Assembly (NCBI RefSeq): GCF_028554725.1
Contig: NC_071672.1
Location: 3,594,501-3,658,500, forward strand
From: Zeugodacus cucurbitae
Taxonomy: Eukaryota; Arthropoda; Insecta; Diptera; Tephritidae
Direction: 5' to 3'
DNA: 64,000 nucleotides
How positions within the stretch are numbered: the stretch's first letter is position 1; each line of letters opens with the position of its first letter. The position numbers and the translations under genes are program-made. The notes under the pieces were generated by a model, which saw nothing but the letters and a program-made list of their open reading frames with translations, was not told the DNA's origin and made no database searches. This document shows, one piece after another, positions 47,060-58,708 of this stretch.

Positions 47060-47415
47060 TTCCGCTGCCTAACACTCACGCACAATTACACACAGTACTA
47101 ATGTACACTATCACTACCTGCACTGCACACAGATGCCGCTAACTACTGCTGGGAAATCCCACACTTTGTTCACAAGCACACACAAGTTAATGGCCTAAGC
47201 CGCTATCCTCACACACTTTTGGGAATACACACGATGTGTATAATCCCTCACGCACCTGCTCACTGTGTCTATTTTCACAACAGGCTACCGAAAATCCGGA
47301 AAAACCGAAAAATTCTATCACTTTCAGAATACTGAAAAATACTTTAAAAATCGCTTTTTAAAAACTCGCAATGATGCGCAAACACGTCCGTTCACTTCGA
47401 GGTTCTACAAACAAC

Positions 47416-47596
47416 TGTGCAGATAGGGACAGTAGGAATCTCCTGAATTCCTTTATGCGCGTCACTAATACGATGACGATGCATTTGGCTACGTAAATAG
47501 AATCATTTTTATGTCCGCCGTTTAACCAAACTTAGTTTTTTTTTTATATGCAAATATATGTGGTTTCGGCTCTTTATATGTGGTTTCGGCTCTTCG
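47416..47596 (-). pseudogene. Degenerate 28S linker between R1 copies, with two 20-bp repeats
   Basis: 47419-47533 matches 28S from just 5' of the R1 site across the R2 site, decayed as at 3706. 47557-47594 holds two copies of tatgtggtttcggctcttta, resembling the rRNA sequence 3' of the R1 site (CGAAACCACA on the minus strand), followed by cgcagataggga, the target again. So the linker has pieces from both sides of the R1 site. Confidence 0.72.
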
Positions 47597-48222
47597 CAGA
47601 TAGGGACAATTGTGGATTTGTTTTAACGTATGTACCTGCCTGTGAAGGCCTTACCATACGTGTATTCAAAAACACAAATGGATTAATACAATGCGTCAAT
47701 CAGCGCCCTGTATTGTAGCTATGCACACTTCCAGTACCAATTGGCGTGTGGTATGGACACACTTATGCCACCTTGGTAGGGCCGAGGCCCATCTAACACC
47801 TCTGCCGTACTTTGGGTCCGGCACCCGGTTGGTTGCAACTCCACACCGAGAAGCCAAAGGCCCTCTGCCTGCATTTAGGTTTAGAAACCACAGCCACCAC
47901 GATACTCCCCGAAGGGCCGTAACCCAACGAGCAGGCGGAAACCGAAGCGTCCTGGGCTCCTGCTCCCCGTGGCACCGAGTTTAAGTCTCTGGTAAGACTT
48001 TGTAGCCGAAGCTACTTCCAGTTGAGCCTTTCCATACTGCTCTGCACTGGTAGGCAATTGTGGCTTGAACACATCTATCTAGCACGCATAGATAACAGCC
48101 TGAGTATCAGCCATTAGTATCAGCCTGTTATCTATTTGTGCATGTTTGGATTTTAGTCGCCTCTTACGACAGGCATGCCTTACCTCGGGCATATTCTTTA
48201 CCCAAACCCGCAGGGTAAATTA
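47597..48222 (-). mobile_element. R1: R1 3' UTR, first tandem unit
   Basis: Same block as 3092-3705 with few differences, bounded by the target remnant on one side and degenerate 28S on the other. No gene. Confidence 0.75.
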
Positions 48223-48327
48223 GAGGGACAGTAGGAATCTCCTGAATTCCTTCATGCGCGTCACTAATACGATGACGATGCATTTGGCTACGTAAATATA
48301 ATCATTTTTATGTCCGCCGTTTAACCA
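48223..48327 (-). pseudogene. Degenerate 28S fragment, first tandem unit
   Basis: Nearly the same as 3706-3810, including aatacgatgacgatgcattt, so these two share an ancestor after decay began. R2 site empty. Confidence 0.78.
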
Positions 48328-48335
48328 AACATAGT

Positions 48336-49679
48336 TTTTATATTATACAATATACCATTATATTAATTTTTGTATATTTCAATTGCTTTTCAGTACATTG
48401 TAAAAGTCGTTTGATAACTTTGCGTTCAAAGCTGTATCTTTATGTTAAGATTCTCTCTAACAACTATACAATATACCATTATATATTAATTTTTGTATAT
48501 TTCAATTGTTTTTCAGTCAGTATATTGTAATAGTCGTTTGATAACAATCTATAACACTACCTTATGTTCTCAATGAATATTGAGAAATAAAGTACTTTGC
48601 GTTCAAAAATCTGTATCTTTATGTTAAGATTCTCTCTAACAACTATACAATATACCATTATATATTAATTTTTGTATATTTCACAATTGTTTTTCAGTAT
48701 ATTGTAATAGTCGTTTGATAACAATCAATAACACTACCTTATGTTCTCAATGAATATTGAGAAATAAAGTACTTTGCGTTCAAAAATCTGTATCTTTATG
48801 TTAAAATTCTCTCTAACAACTATACAATATATCATTATATATTAATTTTTGTATATTTCACAATTGTTTTTCAGTATATTGTAATAGTCGTTTGATAACA
48901 ATCTATAACACTACCTTATGTTCTCAATGAATATTGAGAAATAAAGTACTTTGCGTTCAAAAATCTGTATCTTTATGTTAAGATTCTCTCTAACAACTAT
49001 ACAATATACCATTATATATTAATTTTTGTATATTTCACAATTGTTTTTCAGTATATTGTAATAGTCGTTTGATAACAATCAATAACACTACCTTATGTTC
49101 TCAATGAATATTGAGAAATAAAGTACTTTGCGTTCAAAAATCTGTATCTTTATGTTAAAATTCTCTCTAACAACTATACAATATATCATTATATATTAAT
49201 TTTTGTATATTTCACAATTGTTTTTCAGTATATTGTAATAGTCGTTTGATAACAATCTATAACACTACCTTATGTTCTCAATGAATATTGAGAAATAAAG
49301 TACTTTGCGTTCAAAAATCTGTATCTTTATGTTAAGATTCTCTCTAACAACTATACAATATACCATTATATATTAATTTTTGTATATTTCACAATTGTTT
49401 TTCAGTATATTGTAATAGTCGTTTGATAACAATCTATAACACTACCTTATGTTCTCAATGAATATTGAGAAATAAAGTACTTTGCGTTCAAAAATCTGTA
49501 TCTTTATGTTAAGATTCTCTCTAACAACTATACAATATACCATTATATATTAATTTTTGTATATTTCACAATTGTTTTTCAGTATATTGTAATAGTCGTT
49601 TGATAACAATCTATAACACTACCTTATGTTCTCAATGAATATTAAGAAAATAAAGTACTTCGCGTTCAAAAAAAAAAAA
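48336..49679 (+). repeat. 177-bp tandem repeat, seven monomers, poly(A) end
   Basis: Anchor gttcaaaaatctg at 48601, 48778, 48955, 49132, 49309 and 49486, exactly 177 bp apart, plus flanking partial or variant monomers. Each full monomer contains aaataaag shortly before the anchor. Alternation of tatacc/tatatc and ctataac/caataac variants suggests two-monomer duplications. It ends in about 12 A residues. Five monomers more than at 56480-56937 account for the 886-bp length difference between tandem units. Confidence 0.92.
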
Positions 49680-51450
49680 GTTTTCTTATATTCAATTAAA
49701 TTATGAAGATTCTTAAAAAACTGTTAAAAATAATATATATGTAACAAGTATGTTAATATAACATGGGATCATGTGTAGAAGTTCACGCAAGTGAGGAAAG
49801 TTTCTGACCGCCATTCACTTGGGAGTGGCCAGAAACGATTCTTCTCCACATGGTTCAAGCAGCTCACGACTTCCGGTTTTAGAAAAAGTATCCTCTGGGT
49901 AGCCAACAGACATCCGTTTGAAGGCGAGCTAAAGTGAGAAGGCGAAGCCCGCTTATGCGGTTGTGCGTAGGGTTTGGGACCCACCACATAAAAACACCCC
50001 CCAATGAAAAATCTACGAAAGCCTCGGATGAGACATCCCCCTTTTGATGACGACCCCTGCAAACGTTTTAAGGATAATGATATAAGGGCATGCACCTGGA
50101 ATGTCCGGACCCTTAATTGGGAAGGTGCCTCTGCCCAGCTGGTTGATGTCCTCATACGACTTATGGCTGACATCACCGCCATCCAAGAAGTGCGATGGAC
50201 GGGACAAGGACGGAAGAAGGTGGGTCCTTGTGACATCTACTACAGCGGCCATATAAAGGAGCGCAAATTTGGTGTTGGATTTGTGGTGGGAGAGAGACTC
50301 CGTCGCAGAGTCCTGGCATTCACCCCGGTGGATGAACGTCTAGCCACAATCCGCATCAAAGCGAGGTTCTTCAACATATCGCTGATTTGCGCCCACGCCC
50401 CAACGGAAGAGAAGGATGATGTGACCAAAGATGCTTTCTATGAGCGCCTAGAACGCACCTATGAGCGCTGCCCCCGCCACGATGTAAAAGTCGTGCTTGG
50501 TGATTTTAACGCCAGGGTGGGTAAAGAAGGTGTCTTTGGCACAACAGTCGGAAAATTCAGCCTCCATGACGAAACATCGCCAAACGGCCTGAGGCTGATC
50601 GACTTCGCTGGGGCCCGAAATATGGTCGTCTGTAGTACCAGATTCCAGCATAAGAAAATACATCAAGCTACTTGGCTGTCTCCTGATCGAAACACGCGGA
50701 ACCAAATCGATCACGTTGTGATAGACGGAAGACATGTCTCCTGTGTTTTAGACGTGGTACGCTCCGAGGACCAAATATAGACTAGGACCATTATCTGGTC
50801 GCAGCGAAGATACGCACCCGCCTCTGTGAAGCAAAGAACGCCCGTCTACAAACACAAGGAAGGTTCGACGTCGAAAAGCTGCAATCGCAACAGACAGCCA
50901 CGAAATACTCTACTCGACTTGCACTCCTGCTCTCTGAGAGCACTCATCAGCATCTCGGTATAAGGGAACAGCGGAGAGAAACAGACTGCCTACCTCGCAA
51001 CGTTGCAAACGAGCACAACACGTGCGGGATGGGATAGATACCGAGAGCTGAAGAGGGAAGCGAGACGCATCTGCAGACAAAAAAAGAAAGAGGCCGAAAT
51101 GCGTGAGTACGAAGAGCTTGAGAAGCTGGCAGACAGAGGGAATGCTCGAAAATTTTATGAAAAAATTAAGCGACTTAACGAAGGTTTCAAGACCGGAGCA
51201 TCCTCATGTAGAGACCAAGGTGGTAATCTGGTAACCGATGTCCAGGGCATACTGGGATTATGGAGGGAACACTTCTCCGACCTGCTGAATGGCAGTGAGA
51301 GTACAACACCAGGAGATGGCGAACCCGATCCCCAAATCGATGACGATGGAACAGATGTTCCATTACCCGACCATGAAGAAATTCGAATAGCAATTACCTG
51401 CTTGAAGAACAACAAAGCAGCGGGGGCCGATAGATTACCGGCAGAACTAT
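49680..51450 (+). mobile_element. 3'-truncated RTE element, first tandem unit
   Basis: Matches 4277-6150 and stops within RT at LPAEL (51450), where inverted R1 sequence begins with no spacer. About 105 bp are deleted near 50968. 49680-50003 is noncoding 5' sequence. Confidence 0.85.
50004..51450 (+). pseudogene. RTE endonuclease and N-terminal RT, broken and truncated
   Basis: Endonuclease is open from ATG 50004 through VLGDFNARVG. One base lost near 50755 (GACGTGGTACG) ends the frame at 50780 before the SDH motif. A second open part, 51003-51450, covers the basic linker and AAGADRLPAEL. All RT catalytic motifs are absent. Confidence 0.85.
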
Positions 51451-53817
51451 GTGGCACATTCCACAAATAAGCCGCTATATATAGTACGAACCGCACGACG
51501 TCCGAGACCCCAATCACTCCTTAACACGCGTTTGATCTTGCCGGCAATTCCTAACAATCGCTACTCCACGTAAACCAAGTGAGGGTTGAAACACATCCTT
51601 TCGCCGATGGTCAATCCCAGATATTTGACTTGCGTCACATACCTGATATTGACCCCATTCATTCGGACAATCGGTGGACGAGCCGATGACAGTATGCCTT
51701 TCAAGAGCATTGTCACCGTCTTGTCAATCGATATTTCAACCCCCACACCTATACCCCAATTGTGAACAATTTCTAACAGTCGTTCACCCTTTCGTCCTAA
51801 CTCCAACCGTGAACGACCTTCAACTAGGAGCAGAAGATCGTCTGCATATGCACAACAACTACAAAGCGTTTCAAGTTGGCCAAGCAGAGAGTCCATCATT
51901 AGGTTCCAAATATATGGACCACAGATGGATCCCTGTGGGCAGCCCCGTTCTACCCTAATGTCCGCGCTACCATTCATTCCAACGATAGAGGCTTTTCTGT
52001 CCGAAAAGTAGCTCTGCCAGAGACTAATTTCCGGACAGCCAAGTTCCTCCAATCGTTGAATCACCCGATTCCAGATTAGGAAGTCAAATGCCCCCTTGAA
52101 GTCAACAAATATGCCGAGAACATATTTGTTGGTATTCTCCCTAACGGCCCTCTGGACATAAAACCAAGCATCCTCTATGCTGCGTCCTTTCCTGAAACCG
52201 TACTGCCTATCCGACCGCAGATCCCGCGTTAGCTCCTGAAGCCGTTCCACCATAACCCTCTCCAGTACTTTACCCAGCACTGGAAGAAGACTGATGCCCC
52301 GATATGATCGTGGATCACTCCTACTCTTATCAGGTGACTTCAGGAGAGGAACAACCCTAGCACTTTTCCACTCACGTGGAAAATACCCCTCACAAATGCA
52401 CTTATCGTAAATGACCTCCAAGTATTCCGGAATGAACTTCCACAAGCTTTTGTACAACTCTCCGTTCAAACCATCAAGACCTGGGGACCGTTTAGACCTA
52501 ACCAGGCTAAAGGCATATCCCAACTCCCCATCATCAAGTGGAGGAACCGGTACCTCTTGTGCGAGAGGTGCCAGCTCCTCAGCCCTAGGAAAGAACGCTC
52601 CTAACAGAACCCCTGCACACTCACTCCATGTTGATAACACAGTGTCATCAACACGAAGAGAAGTGATGTCCTCCCTCCTACGACCCCTACAAATCTTTAA
52701 GACTTGACCCCAGGGGTTATCCCTATGCTCATTAACGAACCTCTCCACTCCTCTTCTTTGATTTTTATTAGCATGGCCTTATACTCATGCATCGCACAAC
52801 TTAAATCGTTCCTAATCTGGGCCAACCTATCCGAATTTGACCGCCGAGCGCGTTGAAACTTCCGTCTCAATCGCCGGACAGCCCTCCTCTTCAGGGTTAA
52901 TTCCTGCGTCCACCACTTTATTTTCCTAACCCTAAAATCCTTATATTTCTTCAACAACCTATCGTTCACTCCCCAGACCAATTCGTACAACCGAGCAATT
53001 TGCTCGTCCACCCCCAGATTTTCAAACTCACTAAGCGGTATGTCCAATACCGCTTCCCTAACACACTGTCCATATTGGTTCAAGTCGATACCAGAGGTAC
53101 GCCATCGCCGCAATGGACTTGCATACGTCGAGGGAGGGGAATTAGGAGTAACCATAATTTTAATCAAATTATGATCGCTCAATCCCCACCCTCCCATAAT
53201 CTCCCACCTAAAACTGAACGCCCTATTTGCTGCCTCATTGATCAAGGACACGTCAATGTCGCTCCCCCCTCTAGGCCCATCAAATGTGTGCCACTCGCTT
53301 GGCTCATTTAGAATGTGGAGACTGTTAGCAGCCATCCATTCGCTTAATGCCCGACCCCGAATGTGGCTCCGATATCTGTGCGCCCATCGAGAAAACTTGC
53401 TAAACCACATCGAGGACGTGGCATTCGCATCCATCCCTAGGATAAATGGGCTACCACTCGCAAGTAGTAGTAGGTTATCCATGTATCGCAGATAAGGCTC
53501 TATAGGTTCCCTAAACTTACAATACATGCTAGCAACAATCAGCAACCGAACCCCCCCTCTACAGAAACACATACACCCTCTTGTGACGAATCCAAAACTA
53601 TGCAGTCATAGCTTGGGTCAGTCACAACTATTGCCGCATTACACCTAATTTCCGTGTAGACCCTGAAACCCCCAGGAAGACCACTTACCATTCCAAAATT
53701 GGTGGCGCATGGCTCCTGGAGTAAGGCGATGCTGCACCCACCCTCTATCATGCAACTCCCTAACTCGCACATAACTGCATAAGAACTCTGGCAATTTAAT
53801 TGAAAAATCTCACCCAT
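51451..53817 (-). pseudogene. R1 ORF2, broken and 3'-truncated
   Basis: ATG 53817-53815. A frameshift near 53550 follows the first 90 codons; the endonuclease continues at 53572-52697 with ILGMDANA and LSDHNLI. A second frameshift near 52735 precedes the RT (52748-51561): SKRSPGLDGLNGELYKS, YGFRKGRSIEDAWF, motif A IFVDFKGAFDF, motif B GCPQGSICGPYIWN, motif C CAYADDLLLLVEG, VKYLGLTIG. An in-frame TAG at about 51563-51561 follows, then more R1 coding sequence to the RTE joint. Confidence 0.87.
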
Positions 53818-55184
53818 TAATGTCTGGCGAGAGCACGTCCGACAACCCCACAGTAATTCGGACAGGCAGCCGACATCATGAGATGTCCCGCTGGCCTTCC
53901 TTTAAACGCACAGTTGCGACAATGAGGAGCATTGACGCAACTGGCAGCCCTGTGGCCCTCCTGACCACACCTCCGACAGACATCGGCCTTGGCCCTGCAT
54001 TCTGCCACTCGGTGATCAAAACCCATGCACCGGAAGCAGCAGGTCACGGGACTATCCGCACGAACACGGAAGGAGAACCACTTGATGTAGCACCTACCCG
54101 CCTCCAGGAGGGTGGACATTAGTTTGTCCGTACCCTCTAGGACAACATTTGTCCTGCCATCAGTCGCCACCTTCCAGGGACGACTGACCATCCTCACGTC
54201 CGTCTTTTTGGACTCTGGGCTGAACTCCCGAAGGTTCAGCCGAAACAGCTCCTCCATGAATTCTTCATGGGATATTTCCGTGTGTACTCCCTGTACCACG
54301 ACCCTGGGCCCCAACTTTTTATTGACGCTAACGTCCAACCCTACCTCACCGAATTTGGCGTTACTCGCCACTTTCTCCCTCTCCAAGACCGAGGGGGTAC
54401 GAATGACCACCCCACCACCCTTAATAGCCTTCACTTCGTGAACGCGTACTCCAAGAGAAGGTCCAACCTCCTTAACTACCTTCTTGATTACTTCCTTAGA
54501 GGAAGTCACAGGAGCCTTGCTCCTTACCACAACCGACCAGGTTTCTACTGGTCTCCGCATCGTCGGCGCAATTGCCTCCAGCACGGGTGCCGGAGGGGCA
54601 GGCGCCGAGGGAGCAGCAGCAGCCGCCCCTGCTGTGCTCCGAGGGACGGAAGATGTCCCACAACCCCCCTTCAATCCCTCAATTTGCCCACGAAGGTGAG
54701 CATTTTCCGTAAGGACACTCATAAGAATCTCCTCATATTTAGAGGCGATCCCTACGAGTTCCTTCATTGTTGTGACTTCGAGGCTTTTCGCCCCGAACAC
54801 AACTTCGTTCAACTGGGCTGTTACGGCTTTCATTGCCGTAACATGACCCTCAACCCCAATAACACCCCCTTTACCCCCCTTGTTGCCTCCTACCTTGTCC
54901 AGGCAACCTTTCCTGCCTCCATTGGCTCCGTCCTTCGCCGCCGCCTTCACTCCTACGGCTGCTTTCGTAGCAACCGTATCTAGCGTCTGGAAACCCCCAT
55001 CCGACCCGCTCTCGCCCGAGTTCGCCTGTGGTGGCGAACCCAATCGCGCCTTCCTCTTGGGTGGGGGCCGCAAGGGTTGCCCCACTCCGTCCTCGTCCGT
55101 CGATGACTCCACCTGGACCATTGAAGGCCCGGAGTCTTCACTCTCCGCTGGGGCTTTTGCCCCTCTCCTCCGTGGTGGAGGCAT
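53817..55184 (-). CDS. R1 ORF1 protein (gag-like), intact 455 residues
   Basis: RNA-binding ORF1 protein of R1. It starts MPPPRRRGAKAPAESEDSG, with an acidic and Ala/Pro-rich N-terminal half (APAPPAPVLEAIAP), a conserved middle region (SVVVRSKAPVTSSKEV to WFSFRVRADSP) and three C-terminal zinc knuckles at about residues 383-396 (CFRCMGFDHRVAEC), 403-416 (CRRCGQEGHRAASC) and 422-441 (CRNC...H...C). The stop TAA 53819-53817 shares its last A with the ORF2 ATG (TAATG). The frame is fully open, so ORF1 decays more slowly than ORF2 here or was copied recently. Confidence 0.9.
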   Translation of the reverse strand: MPPPRRRGAKAPAESEDSGPSMVQVESSTDEDGVGQPLRPPPKRKARLGSPPQANSGESGSDGGFQTLDTVATKAAVGVKAAAKDGANGGRKGCLDKVGGNKGGKGGVIGVEGHVTAMKAVTAQLNEVVFGAKSLEVTTMKELVGIASKYEEILMSVLTENAHLRGQIEGLKGGCGTSSVPRSTAGAAAAAPSAPAPPAPVLEAIAPTMRRPVETWSVVVRSKAPVTSSKEVIKKVVKEVGPSLGVRVHEVKAIKGGGVVIRTPSVLEREKVASNAKFGEVGLDVSVNKKLGPRVVVQGVHTEISHEEFMEELFRLNLREFSPESKKTDVRMVSRPWKVATDGRTNVVLEGTDKLMSTLLEAGRCYIKWFSFRVRADSPVTCCFRCMGFDHRVAECRAKADVCRRCGQEGHRAASCVNAPHCRNCAFKGRPAGHLMMSAACPNYCGVVGRALARH

Positions 55185-55540
55185 TTCCGCTGCCTAACAC
55201 TCACGCACAATTACACACAGTACTAATGTACACTATCACTACCTGCACTGCACACAGATGCCGCTAACTACTGCTGGGAAATCCCACACTGTGTTCACTA
55301 GCACACACAAGTTAATGGCCTAAGCCGCTATCCTCACACACTTTTGGGAATACACACGATGTGTATAATCCCTCACGCACCTGCTCACTGTGTCTATTTT
55401 CATAACAGGCTACCGAAAATCCGGAAAAACCGAAAAATTCTATCACTTTCAGAATACTGAAAAATACTTAAAAAATCGCTTTTTAAAAACTCGCAATGAT
55501 GCGCAAACACGTCCGTTCACTTCGAGGTTCTACAAACAAC

Positions 55541-55740
55541 TGTGCAGATAGGGACAGTAGGAATCTCCTGAATTCCTTTATGCGCGTCACTAATACGATG
55601 ACGATGCATTTGACTACGTAAATAGAATCATTTTTATGTCCGCCGTTTAACCAAACTTAGTTTTTTTTTATATGCAAATATATGTGGTTTCGGCTCTTTA
55701 TATGTGGTTTCGGCTCTTTATATGTGGTTTCGGCTCTTCG
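55541..55740 (-). pseudogene. Degenerate 28S linker, second tandem unit, three 20-bp repeats
   Basis: Same structure as 47416-47596, but the tatgtggtttcggctcttta motif occurs three times (55681-55738). 28S-like part is 55544-55655. Confidence 0.75.
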
Positions 55741-56366
55741 CAGATAGGGACAATTGTGGATTTGTTTTAACGTATGTACCTGCCTGTGAAGGCCTTACCA
55801 TACGTGTATTCAAAAACACAAATGGATTAATACAATGCGTCAATCAGCGCCCTGTATTGTAGCTATGCACACTTCCAGTACCAATTGGCGTGTGGTATGG
55901 ACACACTTATGCCACCTTGGTAGGGCCGAGGCCCATCTAAAACCTCTGCCGTACTTTGGGTCCGGCACCCGGTTGGTTGCAACTCCACACCGAGAAGCCA
56001 AAGGCCCTCTGCCTGCATTTAGGTTTAGAAACCACAGCCACCACGATACTCCCCGAAGGGCCGTAACCCAACGAGCAGGCGGAAACCGAAGCGTCCTGGG
56101 CTCCTGCTCCCCGTGGCACCGAGTTTAAGTCTCTGGTAAGACTTTGTAGCCGAAGCTACTTCCAGTTGAGCCTTTCCATACTGCTCTGCACTGGTAGGCA
56201 ATTGTGGCTTGAACACATCTATATAGCACGCATAGATAACAGCCTGAGTATCAGCCATTAGTATCAGCCTGTTATCTATTTGTGCATGTTTGGATTTTAG
56301 TCGCCTCTTACGACAGGCATGCCTTACCTCGGGCATATTCTTTACCCAAACCCGCAGGGTAAATTA
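55741..56366 (-). mobile_element. R1: R1 3' UTR, second tandem unit
   Basis: Almost identical to 47597-48222. Differences include catctaaaacctc for catctaacacctc and atatagcac for atctagcac. No gene. Confidence 0.75.
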
Positions 56367-56471
56367 GAGGGACAGTAGGAATCTCCTGAATTCCTTCATG
56401 CGCGTCACTAATACGATGACGATGCATTTGGCTACGTAAATATAATCATTTTTATGTCCGCCGTTTAACCA
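56367..56471 (-). pseudogene. Degenerate 28S fragment, second tandem unit
   Basis: Same as 48223-48327 by eye. R2 position uninterrupted. Confidence 0.78.
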
Positions 56472-56479
56472 AACATAGT

Positions 56480-56937
56480 TTTTATATTATACAATATACC
56501 ATTATATTAATTTTTGTATATTTCAATTGCTTTTCAGTACATTGTAAAAGTCGTTTGATAACTTTGCGTTCAAAGCTGTATCTTTATGTTAAGATTCTCT
56601 CTAACAACTATACAATATACCATTATATATTAATTTTTGTATATTTCAATTGTTTTTCAGTCAGTATATTGTAATAGTCGTTTGATAACAATCTATAACA
56701 CTACCTTATGTTCTCAATGAATATTGAGAAATAAAGTACTTTGCGTTCAAAAATCTGTATCTTTATGTTAAGATTCTCTCTAACAACTATACAATATACC
56801 ATTATATATTAATTTTTGTATATTTCACAATTGTTTTTCAGTATATTGTAATAGTCGTTTGATAACAATCTATAACACTACCTTATGTTCTCAATGAATA
56901 TTAAGAAAATAAAGTACTTCGCGTTCAAAAAAAAAAT
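56480..56937 (+). repeat. 177-bp tandem repeat, two monomers, poly(A) end
   Basis: Anchors near 56567, 56744 and 56921. The last monomer has the variant attaagaaaataaagtacttc and about 10 A residues. Same first and last monomers as the seven-copy array, so copy number changed internally. Confidence 0.9.
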
Positions 56938-58708
56938 GTTTTCTTATATTCAATTAATTTATGAAGATTCTTAAAAAACTGTTAAAAATAATATATATGT
57001 AACAAGTATGTTAATATAACATGGGATCATGTGTAGAAGTTCACGCAAGTGAGGAAAGTTTCTGACCGCCATTCACTTGGGAGTGGCCAGAAACGATTCT
57101 TCTCCACATGGTTCAAGCAGCTCACGACTTCCGGTTTTAGACCAAGTATCCTCTGGGTAGCCAACAGACATCCGTTTGAAGGCGAGCTAAAGTGAGAAGG
57201 CGAAGCCCGCTTATGCGGTTGTGCGTAGGGTTTGGGACCCACCACATAAAAACACCCCCCAATGAAAAATCTACGAAAGCCTCGGATGAGACATCCCCCT
57301 TTTGATGACGACCCCTGCAAACGTTTTAAGGATAATGATATAAGGGCATGCACCTGGAATGTCCGGACCCTTAATTGGGAAGGTGCCTCTGCCCAGCTGG
57401 TTGATGTCCTCATACGACTTATGGCTGACATCACCGCCATCCAAGAAGTGCGATGGACGGGACAAGGACGGAAGAAGGTGGGTCCTTGTGACATCTACTA
57501 CAGCGGCCATATAAAGGAGCGCAAATTTGGTGTTGGATTTGTGGTGGGAGAGAGACTCCGTCGCAGAGTCCTGGCATTCACCCCGGTGGATGAACGTCTA
57601 GCCACAATCCGCATCAAAGCGAGGTTCTTCAACATATCGCTGATTTGCGCCCACGCCCCAACGGAAGAGAAGGATGATGTGACCAAAGATGCTTTCTATG
57701 AGCGCCTAGAACGCACCTATGAGCGCTGCCCCCGCCACGATGTAAAAGTCGTGCTTGGTGATTTTAACGCCAGGGTGGGTAAAGAAGGTGTCTTTGGCAC
57801 AACAGTCGGAAAATTCAGCCTCCATGACGAAACATCGCCAAACGGCCTGAGGCTGATCGACTTCGCTGGGGCCCGAAATATGGTCGTCTGTAGTACCAGA
57901 TTCCAGCATAAGAAAATACATCAAGCTACTTGGCTGTCTCCTGATCGAAACACGCGGAACCAAATCGATCACGTTGTGATAGACGGAAGACATGTCTCCT
58001 GTGTTTTAGACGTGGTACGCTCCGAGGACCAAATATAGACTAGGACCATTATCTGGTCGCAGCGAAGATACGCACCCGCCTCTGTGAAGCAAAGAACGCC
58101 CGTCTACAAACACAAGGAAGGTTCGACGTCGAAAAGCTGCAATCGCAACAGACAGCCACGAAATACTCTACTCGACTTGCACTCCTGCTCTCTGAGAGCA
58201 CTCATCAGCATCTCGGTATAAGGGAACAGCGGAGAGAAACAGACTGCCTACCTCGCAACGTTGCAAACGAGCACAACACGTGCGGGATGGGATAGATACC
58301 GAGAGCTGAAGAGGGAAGCGAGACGCATCTGCAGACAAAAAAAGAAAGAGGCCGAAATGCGTGAGTACGAAGAGCTTGAGAAGCTGGCAGACAGAGGGAA
58401 TGCTCGAAAATTTTATGAAAAAATTAAGCGACTTAACGAAGGTTTCAAGACCGGAGCATCCTCATGTAGAGACCAAGGTGGTAATCTGGTAACCGATGTC
58501 CAGGGCATACTGGGATTATGGAGGGAACACTTCTCCGACCTGCTGAATGGCAGTGAGAGTACAACACCAGGAGATGGCGAACCCGATCCCCAAATCGATG
58601 ACGATGGAACAGATGTTCCATTACCCGACCATGAAGAAATTCGAATAGCAATTACCTGCTTGAAGAACAACAAAGCAGCGGGGGCCGATAGATTACCGGC
58701 AGAACTAT
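56938..58708 (+). mobile_element. 3'-truncated RTE element, second tandem unit
   Basis: Duplicate of 49680-51450 with the same deletion and the same joint to inverted R1 at 58708. It reads accaagtatcc where the first unit has aaaaagtatcc. Confidence 0.85.
57262..58708 (+). pseudogene. RTE endonuclease and N-terminal RT, second tandem unit
   Basis: Identical breaks to 50004-51450: the first open part ends at 58038, the second runs 58261-58708. Shared lesions show that duplication followed the damage. Confidence 0.85.

Larger units (their letters stand above)
44783..47415 (-). mobile_element. R1: R1 deletion derivative: ORF1 fused near ORF2 C-terminus
   Basis: From right to left: 5' UTR (47415-47060), ORF1 (47059-45799), an internal deletion of the ORF1 end, endonuclease and RT, then the ORF2 C-terminal region (45798-45243) and a 3' UTR (45242-44783). 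The 3' UTR is a diverged variant of that at 3092-3705; within it the hairpin GTAGTTTTCAACTAC lies at 45184-45170. It is the only copy here showing ORF2 C-terminus and 3' UTR together. Confidence 0.83.
51451..55540 (-). mobile_element. R1: R1 element, 3'-truncated, first tandem unit
   Basis: 5' UTR (55540-55185), intact ORF1, and ORF2 through RT and thumb up to 51451, where it meets the RTE. The C-terminal domain and 3' UTR are absent at this end. Reading order and strand match the rDNA orientation. Confidence 0.88.

Noticed and set aside
48336..49679. CRISPR-like array
   Set aside because: The 177-bp units repeat in full without unique spacers, and the context is an insect-type transposon region.
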